DNA of 64,000 nt from Haematococcus lacustris (taxonomy: Eukaryota > Chlorophyta > Chlorophyceae > Chlamydomonadales > Haematococcaceae): NCBI GenBank assembly GCA_030144725.1, contig JASKMD010000029.1, positions 4,878,678-4,942,677 of the forward strand. Direction: 5' to 3'. A program made the position numbers and the translations under genes. The number at the start of each line of letters is the position of its first letter. Positions within the stretch are counted from its first letter, which is position 1. The notes below the pieces were generated by a model. It was not told the origin of the DNA. It worked only from the letters and a program-made list of their open reading frames with translations, and did no database searches. Shown here piece by piece: positions 51,154 through 64,000 of the stretch.

Positions 51154-51715
51154 TTACACCCAACCATATCCATTGTCCGCCTCATATTCAGCCACACGGA
51201 CTGTGGCCAACTCTACGCCTTGCCCATTGTCCAGCTTATTGAACTGACGATACTGGAGCTGCACACCCTGACACCCCGCCTTCACGCCCACCTTCCTATC
51301 CTTGCAGGCATCACACTTACGCTGCAAGCAGGCCAGCCTGGGCTTGGTGCCAACCTTGCATGGGCACACAAACCAGCTCTGCACTGTGGCAGAGTCCAGG
51401 TCAACCCTCACGGCTGCGCCCCCAGCTGTGCCCCCTGCTGCAGCCGCTCCCCCTCCTGCAGCGCCTGCAGCAGCCCTGGCATTCTGGGCATCACTCACCA
51501 ACTTCTCCAGCCCACCCTCATCCAGCACACCTGCATCTAGTACACCAGCCAGGTCTTGAGTGTCAGCGTTGGCAATGTGCTCAGCCAGCAACACATGCAC
51601 CTCACCATCCCTCAGCCTCAGCCTCAGCAGCCCTGCGCTGTGCCAGAACCTCCCTCCCTTTCTGCAAATGGGCACATAAAGACTCCACTACCCTTTTCTT
51701 GTTACCCATGGCCTT
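51154..51715 (-). pseudogene. fragment of an unknown cysteine-rich protein gene
   Basis: A minus-strand frame ends at 51154 with a Cys-rich block, CPCKVGTKPRLACLQRKC followed by D-A-C-K-D-R-K, and then LQYRQFNKLDNG. Upstream it has Ala/Gly-rich linker sequence and VHVLLAEHIANADTQDLAG. A separate frame from an ATG at about 51705 gives MGNKKRVVESLCAHLQKGRE and then an EAEAE stretch. The two need one frame change near 51605 to connect, so the gene is either broken or has an unrecognised intron. The C-x-C...C-x2-C spacing suggests metal binding. No family was recognised; a mobile-element origin is possible. Confidence 0.4.
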
Positions 51716-52600
51716 CACTTGCCTGCACAATAGCAAATACAAATTTCAGCTCAATTTCAGCAAATTTTCAACTAATTCTTGCCGTCCGTGGTTGCTCAGG
51801 AGCCACAGGGACCAATCATGAGAGCATCTTGATCAACCTGATAGTCGCTGCCACATGTGGGCTGAACCTGTGTTCAGCAGCAATCCGCCGTCGCGGTCAC
51901 GCTCCCAGCCCGCAATGCCGTTGACCTGCCGGGGCGTCGTTTGATGGCAAAAAGTGACACTTGGAGCAGGGGGCAAGGGAGCAGGCCGGGAAGCAGCGGG
52001 TGAGCTTAAGAGAGGGTCTCGATGCGTGCTGGGACGTTGCAACACCTGAAAAGTTGCAACACCTGAAAAGTTGGCATGTCCAATCGGGATGCAAAATTCA
52101 CGCCGCTCTGGGTCCAGGCTGCCTATAGCCGTCGCTAAATGTATGTGCGATGCTTCAGAACACGTCGCGTGTTGGGGGACAGCCACCCGGCAAAGCACTG
52201 GGGCTGGCTGCACTCTAGTTAGACCATCACCAGCTCATCGCACCAATCGGCGGCTTCATCCGTGCAAAAATGAGTCAGTTTTTATGTCTTGAGCCATGGG
52301 GGTGCGGCCAATGGCGGGGGTGACCCCCTACCAGGGTTGTGACTTTGCGTTCTTTCATTTCTTTCATTCATCATTTCATCATGAAATTTGTGAAATTTCA
52401 TGAAAAGAATGAAAGACATGAAACGGGATGAAAACGCGTGGTTGCCGTGGGAGTTTTGACCTGAAACTTTGCACACAACACTCTTTAACATCTGCCAACC
52501 CAATGCAACAATCAGGATACGATTTAATGCACCACATCCACCAAAACCAAAGGTCGTCAAGGATATCCAAAACCAAAGGTTAAAAAGGATACCACAGCTC
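51716..52600. other. no gene recognised
   Basis: Mixed sequence. The part 52340-52450 contains TTTCATTTCTTTCATTCATC and its complement, giving a short inverted repeat around GATGAAATTTGTGAAATTTC. Similar ATTTCATT...GTGAAAGATTTC words recur at 53690-53760, so these may be paired ends of an unidentified insertion of about 1.4 kb. Confidence 0.35.
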
Positions 52601-53075
52601 CAAACCATGCTCCCCCACCGTTGCTGTTCATGCATGATGCCATGCTATTGCCCCCGCAGCACCTACATACGGCACGAACGCCTTGCAACACCCCCCATAA
52701 GGTGACAAGTGACAACAACACCACACCAACAATAACACCACCAACAACAACAAGACCACCACACCACACCACCACCACCAAGCCACATCAAGTACGGTGG
52801 CTTGGCTCTCCTACTGCTGTCCCCTTGGGGGAGGGATGGGCTGGGTCTGTATGGTGTGTGGTGTACTACTAGCGCCTGCTCCATGCTGCCCGCCCAAGGC
52901 TGGCCTTTAGGGAGGAGGAATGGCTAGAGTGGCATGGCTAGAGTGGGATGGGGGGAGGGTAGGTGGGGTGGCAGGCTCGAAGGTGGCGGTGGTGGGAAGG
53001 GGAGAGGGGGCAAGGGGCAGGAGTGTGACCATAAGACCTGCAGCCAACAAGGGGCATCCTTGCAATCATAATGAT
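52601..53075. repeat. dispersed repeats A and B, further copies
   Basis: The part 52610-52790 resembles the CAACAACACCAC part of repeat A. The part 52900-53075 carries the repeat B landmark GACCATAAGACCTGCAGCC followed by AACAAGGGGCATCCTTGC. Confidence 0.5.
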
Positions 53076-54733
53076 GTTTGGCAACGCCTCCATGGCTGGG
53101 CGTGGTCCAGTGGGATGGGGAGGGTTGTGTAAGGAAGGAGGCGGGGAAAGAGAGAGGCTGATCCAAGCTGTTGTTGATGGCTTGGGTGTAGTGGTGGTGT
53201 CAGGACATGCATGACCATGCATGATGTTGGCTGCTGCTCTACACTGCTGCCGCTTGACTTGCAATCACCAAGCCATGCTACACTTGTGATGCACCAGCTG
53301 TCTCCAACTGCAAGCAAACATCAGCCAGCTCAGGCTCAACAAGCAAATGGCTGCAGTGTCCTCAGAGCACCTCACAGCGGCTTCCTGGGCTTTTCATGGC
53401 ACTTGCAAGTGATTCTTCAAGCGCGTATCATGGCACTAGCAAGTTGTTGATGAACATGTCCTCACCGCAATGAAGGCAAATCCCGCGAACCAGTCCTCCA
53501 TTGCGCTCTGATCCAACTGCTGCGCGGGTTGCTTGTGGTTGCACCTGCGGCTGCACCTGCTATTGTGCCTGCGGCCGTGTGCGATGCCTTTTCCCGTTAG
53601 GCTGTAGAGGGATGCCCAGGCCAGCGAACATGAGCAGCCTCAGCCATCGGGCTCTACTCGTGCTGCCGGGTGCTGGGGGCTACCGGGATTTCATTTGTTG
53701 CAGTGAAAGTTTCATTTCTTGCACGTGAAAGATTTCAGTGCAAGATTTCATGAAATACTGCAATTTTCACAACCCTGCCCCCTACCCTCAGCACATGCAT
53801 CATCTACCACCGCCGATGATTGCAACAGTACCAAGCCTTAAAAGGAGAGTGCAGCCATGCAGCCTAATGGCTGACGGCTAAAGTGGTGTCAGCCATCATC
53901 AGCAATGGTACTTGGGGCTGGACCACCCGCTCTGGGTCTTGCACCTCCGTATGCAGCAGCCCCTGCACCTGATGGGCGGCACAACCCCAGGGAATGTCAG
54001 CGTCAGCCTCCGACACTGATGCCCACATCTCACACAGGAGCATGACACGCATACCCTCTGCTGGGGCGCTGTCTGTTCCAATTGCTGCATGGCAGGGCTG
54101 CAGGGGCAGCAAGGAATCTGGCAGGGTGGTACCAAGGTCAGGGAGTGATGGCATGAGCTGCAGGGCTCAAGTTGAGGCCCTAGTGGCCCTAGAGGACGAG
54201 GGAGCTCAGGCAGCCGCGAGTGCGTCAAGGCCGGGTGGGACCAGGCGGGGCAGGGCCCTACAGGAGCTGCATAGTGTGTTAGTGATGGGATGGCATGGTG
54301 GGACGCGCCACACTTATGCTCTTTGTTCCTTATTCCCAACCCACTGCTTTGACTGTGAATGACAGCTTTCTTAAAGAATAAAAAGATTATCTGTTACCCT
54401 GATTCCACTACGCGTGCTGCCGCTGGTACCACATGCAGGCACAGCCCTATGTAGGCAGGGTTTCAGAAAGAGGGTAGACTGCGCTCATTTGAGCAGCCGC
54501 ATATCAAACATTCCTTCAATTCATTGTCCTTCCTAGAGCAGCGGGCTGTGCTCCTTAGCATTTACCTTGACTGCAACTTCGGGCGTAAGAACCTCAGAAT
54601 GATGACAGGCACTCGCACATTCGGTTGCCCCCTACCGACGAGGCGAGATCGCGACGCACAATTGGACAATCTAGCGAGTGTGACAGTCTAGCGAATGTGG
54701 CAGCCGCGCCAGGCCGCGCCAGGCCGCGCCAGG
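53076..54733. other. no gene recognised
   Basis: A 122-codon plus-strand frame (53994-54362) and several minus frames are open, but none shows a family signature. At 54705-54730 a 13-base unit, GCCGCGCCAGGCC, is repeated just after the stop of the DUF815 gene. Confidence 0.4.
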
Positions 54734-60370
<5,637 letters not shown>

Positions 60371-61225
60371 GATGATGTCGCAGTGCCTGAGCGCTCGGCT
60401 GCTGCTCCTGCCTTAGCTTAAGGATAAAGCGATGCATGTAAGCGTGGCTCAACTTTTTATATACATAAGCAGGCCAGGAGTCCTGCTGTGCTGCAAGAAT
60501 TGAGCGCAACAAAGGGCCTGATATGCTCCGGACTCAAGCCGGCTATGGCCTGCTGCGCTAGTATTGGACGCCGGGTCGCTGGTGCCAGCCTTCAGCTCCC
60601 ACCTCTGTGGCCTGCATCCGGGGATTCAGGGTTGTGCTGGTGGACGATGTCTGGGCGCGGTTGGCGCCAGCACTTGCTCGCGCAGCACCTCTGTCGAGGA
60701 ATCGGACGGGTGGCTGCGGCCGGTGCGCAAGGGCGCGACACGGAAGCGAGTTCGCGGCTGGATTCAGTGCTCTTCTGCCCTCGACGGATCAGTCATCAGC
60801 ACGTTGACCGCGACGTAGACGCGTTCAGCAACTGGCTGGCAGTAGAATGGCAGTCGTAACCCTCAGTGACACAAGTTGTGGCTAGTAAACTGCTTGAGGT
60901 CGATGCCTGCAGGCGCTGAGCATCCGGCGGTGCCCGGCACAAGCGGACCAACACAACGACATCAACTACCTTGTCCCGGAGTGTCAGCAGCAGTAGGCAT
61001 AATCAGGTCTACCGATCGTGCGTGGTCGCGTTACCAAGCCCTTACCCCATAAGACTACAATCAAGTATCGCGGTATCGTAGCCAGAAGTCACGATGATCG
61101 CAAACGGCTGTGAGAAGTTTAGGAAGGGAGGCAGCTACAGTGTACAGCACGCAAACAAGCACCACACCAAGGAGGTACAAGCTATTGCGAAGGCAAGATC
61201 ACAGGAGCAAACGCAACCACTATAT
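60371..61225. other. upstream region of the DUF815 gene, no gene recognised
   Basis: This holds the presumed promoter (A/T-rich stretch near 60420-60470, including TTTTTATATACATAAG). Plus-strand frames at 60488-60859 have no recognisable product. Confidence 0.4.
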
Positions 61226-61312
61226 GAAGGTAGTGGGGCATCTGGAGCCGGCCATGAGGAAAAGGCTACAGTGGCGGGCGGCCATTCTCCGCAAGTGGCG
61301 CCAAACACAATG
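61226..61312 (+). repeat. direct repeat with 62695-62781
   Basis: About 87 bases recur with roughly 95 percent identity 1469 bases downstream. In both copies the plus strand reads VVGHLEPA, one variable residue, then RKRLQWRAAILRKWRQT, a basic helix-like segment, so a duplicated coding exon is possible. Confidence 0.75.
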
Positions 61313-61869
61313 GCATTGGCGGTTTAGTCCGCGTAATCTGACCATCAGCGCTAGCCATTGGAGTCTTTGCTCGCGTACTGCCACATGTGCCCGCGAACAA
61401 ATCACATCGGCGAGACGGGTCTCCTTGGCACGGTGAGCCACATCGCTGAGGCCCCATCGACCTAGCGTAGTGAGCTGGTTGTGCACAAATGGAATGCCCG
61501 GCTGACACCCAACGCGATGTCTGCCGGGCGTGCAGGGCACCTTGACGGGGTGTTTGAACATATAAATATACTCGCTTCCGCCAAATACACAATTTGGGTC
61601 GGCGCACACTAAGGTATCACCGGCTTACACACAGCCTCCTCCACTGTGTCCTCCACTGTGTTGCACCCGCTGCACCCACAGGAAAATGGCTATATTTTAT
61701 TTGTTCTTGACCCATTAGCGCATCTATTGAAACAAACCGCACAACAAACAGCTTAGGCCTCTATCTGTTTGACAGCTTTAGAGTTACATCATGTACACCA
61801 AAATGGTGCAAGGCCACGGCATGCAACGACCCACCATGCCCGCCACCCCTCCACCCATCAATGCAGGAG

Positions 61870-62080
61870 CCCACCTCATTGCCCACCCTTCCCAGTCCAA
61901 TCCCTCCCAGCCCAACCCCTCCCTGCCCACCCTCCCAGCCCACCCCTCCCAGCCCACCCCCTCCCAGCCCACCCCCTCCCAGCCCACCCCTTCCCAGCCC
62001 ACCCCCTCCCAGCCCACCCTTCCCAGCCCACCCCCTCCCAGCCCAACCCCTCCCCCCCCCGCCCCCTCCCAGCCCTAGCC
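61870..62080. repeat. C-rich minisatellite (CCCTCCCAGCCCAC)n
   Basis: Units of about 15 bases lie just upstream of the coiled-coil ORF. Open frames through it are compositional. The preceding stretch 61313-61869 shows no gene. Confidence 0.85.
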
Positions 62081-62086
62081 ACCACC

Positions 62087-62500
62087 ATGGGGGGTAGAAG
62101 GCTGAGCCCGAAGCAGCAGCTGCACCTGCAAAAGCTGCATGCCTCACCCAAGGCGGGGTTTAAATGCTGCCCTAGTGGCTTAAAAGCTCAGATGAAGAAG
62201 GCACGGGGTGAGACTATGCAGTTACGGGCAGAAGTTGAGCGGCTCCACCAGCAGCTCGATGATGCGATGGCAGATTTCCAGCAGGTGCAGGCAGACATGG
62301 AGCAGCTGCAGGCAGCACACCAAGAGGTGCAGGGTGAGAATGTGTCATTGGAGCAGCTGGCTGAGGAGCGCACCCATGCAATCCAGCTGCTGGAGCAAGA
62401 CAAGCGCCGGCTGTCCCTTGCGCTACGCAACGTCCGCCGCTGCCGTCAACGCCTAAGCTTCGCGCTGCGGTGCGGCTGCATGAGGTGGCTGCAGCCGTAG
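62087..62500 (+). CDS. small coiled-coil protein, unknown
   Basis: The ATG lies in a strong context (ACCACCATGGGG). The 137-residue product begins MGGRRLSPKQQLHLQKLH. A long heptad-patterned coiled coil follows (about residues 40-115: LRAEVERLHQQLDDAMADF and onward to LLEQDKRRLSLAL), then a basic C-terminal end. No family was recognised. It may be the first exon of a longer gene, since a basic segment duplicated at 61226 follows at 62695 in an open frame with four copies of G-P-P-A-P-T. A mobile-element accessory protein is another possibility. Confidence 0.45.
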   Translation: MGGRRLSPKQQLHLQKLHASPKAGFKCCPSGLKAQMKKARGETMQLRAEVERLHQQLDDAMADFQQVQADMEQLQAAHQEVQGENVSLEQLAEERTHAIQLLEQDKRRLSLALRNVRRCRQRLSFALRCGCMRWLQP

Positions 62501-62595
62501 CCAGGGCACCAGCCACAGCCGCACGCAAAGCCACAGCCGCTGCTTGCAGTGTCGGGGTGGTTGTGGTGAATGTGGGGGACCATGCAAGCCAAATT

Positions 62596-62690
62596 TAATA
62601 CAGGCCCACCCGCCCCCACAGGCCCACCCGCCCCCACAGGCCCACCCGCCCCCACAGGCCCACCCGCCCCCACAGCCACCCCCACAGCAG
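62596..62690 (+). repeat. 18-bp tandem repeat (GPPAPT)n
   Basis: Four to five copies of CCCACCCGCCCCCACAGG, in frame within an open reading frame (62570-62932) that continues into the basic duplicated segment. The region after it (62790-63190) holds no recognisable gene. Confidence 0.88.
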
Positions 62691-63196
62691 CAGAGAAGGT
62701 AGTAGGGCATCTGGAGCCGGCCCTGAGGAAAAGGCTACAGTGGCGGGCGGCCATTCTCCGCAAGTGGCGCCAAACACTTGTGCGGAGACGCTGGCGCAAG
62801 CCGTACGTCAGGCACGGCCTACAGATGGCACAGGGGCATGATTGTGCAAACATCGCTTGCTTCGTCTCAGTGTGTGTCAACATGTTGTGGGTGCTAGGCC
62901 AACAACATGGATCAAGTCAATGGCCAACATGAGGCACCGGCACAGCCCAGTCAGTGAATGGAAGCTAAATGAACCTATTAAGAAACAATTGAGGTGAGCC
63001 TCCGAGTCAAGAGCAATAAACAGTAATCGTTCTTCTTTCTGTGTGAGTGAAGCGCGATGTTGCAGGCTACACTAGATGCAAATGTGTGGTGTGAATGTGG
63101 GGGAGGTGTTTGCTCTCAGTCAGCGAGCACACTACCCTGCACAGCACCACACAACTGACGGTTGAAGCAATTGCTTAGAACATGGAAGTGTACTAA

Positions 63197-63650
63197 GTGA
63201 GATATAGATGCAGCTATCATGAACGTCTAACTCAGCTAGATGAGGTCGTCTTTGTCTACCACCCAGTAGTATTTGCCCAAGGCAGCCCTGACACTGCGCA
63301 AGCTGCAAGGAGCCATGTATGGGCTCAGGCAGGCCCTACGAGCCTGGCAGACCCGCTTGAAGCAAATGTTGGAGGGCGTAGGGTTCACTGCATCAAAGTT
63401 CACATCCTGCCCTCTTCACCATGCAGCGCCAGTTTTGCATGATAAACTCCTAGTTGTGTATGCGGATGATTGCCTTCCATGCACAGAGACGGGGGACGCT
63501 ACGAGCTTGGACTGTGTCAAGGGGCAGATGTGCCAGGTTTCGGACATCGAAGATATGGGTGACACAAGATGGTGTCTAAGCATCAAGGTGTCCAGGCATT
63601 TGGCGGTAGATATATTGAAGCTTGACCGGCAGGAGTAGATTTACGAGATG
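63197..63650 (+). pseudogene. Ty1/copia reverse transcriptase remnant
   Basis: One frame gives LTQLDEVVFVYHPVVFAQG, like the copia segment before the RT palm. After a frame change near 63285 comes LRKLQGAMYGLRQALRAWQT with LVVYADDCL (Y-A-D-D for the usual Y-V-D-D), then IEDMGDTRWCLSIKVSRH. The ends of the element, protease, integrase and LTRs are absent, so this is a decayed fragment. Confidence 0.82.
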
Positions 63651-64000
63651 CCGAGCTCTTATTGCACGGTCAATGCACGCAAAACACTTGTGCCTATGGC
63701 CACAACTGTGAAGTTATAGAGGGAAGGGTATTGTTGGACACCTGTGTGCACAACTACAACCACCAGGGTAGGGCTATTGCACTTGGGCGAACGTTTCCAT
63801 CAGAAAGCCATAAACCACAATCGGGAAGCCCCCATGCACATGGATTGTGTTCTGTTCTGCGATCAACACACCTGTCTCATTAACAGACAGTTAGCAGCAT
63901 TGAAGAACTGACACAAAATCGGCATGCAACATCTAACATAAGCACACAAAGAATAATTGATATGTCTGTCATCCATGCAAATGCAAAATGACATGCAACA
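63651..64000. other. no gene recognised
   Basis: The region after the copia remnant is lower in GC and shows no family resemblance. It may contain further decayed copia sequence. Confidence 0.4.

Overview
The window looks like a gene-poor, repeat-laden piece of a nuclear genome from a chlorophycean green alga. The support is GC-rich sequence, many short GT-AG introns, a cytosolic-type glucose-6-phosphate isomerase with ten exons, a DUF815-type AAA+ ATPase with a transit-peptide-like start, TTAGGG-type telomere-like arrays inside introns, and abundant simple C/G-rich satellites. Haematococcus-like Chlamydomonadales would fit, but the species is inferred, not shown. A gap of exactly 500 N (26872-27371) means order and distance across it are not proven.

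Left part (1-26.9 kb): a 3.5 kb satellite with ~1.1 kb higher-order repeats is followed by a truncated Ty3/gypsy element (3.7-6.8 kb). Its reverse transcriptase is broken by the left end of another element, which starts CACTCCTACAAATTA at 6819. That element appears to carry two minus-strand multi-exon genes. One is a protein with the H-x-D...H...R signature of 2OG-Fe(II) dioxygenases (10845-8270). The other is a Transposase_21/En-Spm-type transposase (25302-12354). The transposase is split by a second, almost complete Ty3/gypsy chromovirus (15746-24605) with 230-bp LTRs and a CGTAG target duplication. That chromovirus is itself split by a hAT element (16648-18974, 8-bp target duplication) and by a 347-bp long-TIR miniature element (19944-20290) with the same ends as the element at 6819. 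The nesting gives a relative order of insertions. Introns of the host genes hold telomere-like arrays and 22-bp minisatellites.

Middle part (26.9-40.6 kb): no convincing gene. It holds a 44-bp hairpin tandem array beside the gap, a large inverted duplication (arms about 29.39-34.57 and 38.48-40.23 kb) with a very expanded low-complexity core in one arm, pentanucleotide (CCCTG)n tracts, CAG-rich stretches, and a 225-bp satellite in two clusters.

Right part (40.6-64 kb): two tandem copies, 5165 bp apart, of a complete cytosolic glucose-6-phosphate isomerase gene on the minus strand, predicted to encode identical proteins. Then come a fragmentary cysteine-rich gene, dispersed repeats, a DUF815-family ATPase gene (60370-54734, minus) whose introns contain (GGGGC)n and (GGCA)n tracts, a small coiled-coil ORF, and a decayed Ty1/copia reverse transcriptase remnant.

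The candidate for an undescribed system is the 6.8-25.3 kb composite: a mobile element that seems to pair a Transposase_21-type transposase with a 2OG-Fe(II) dioxygenase and to share its termini with a miniature element in the same locus.
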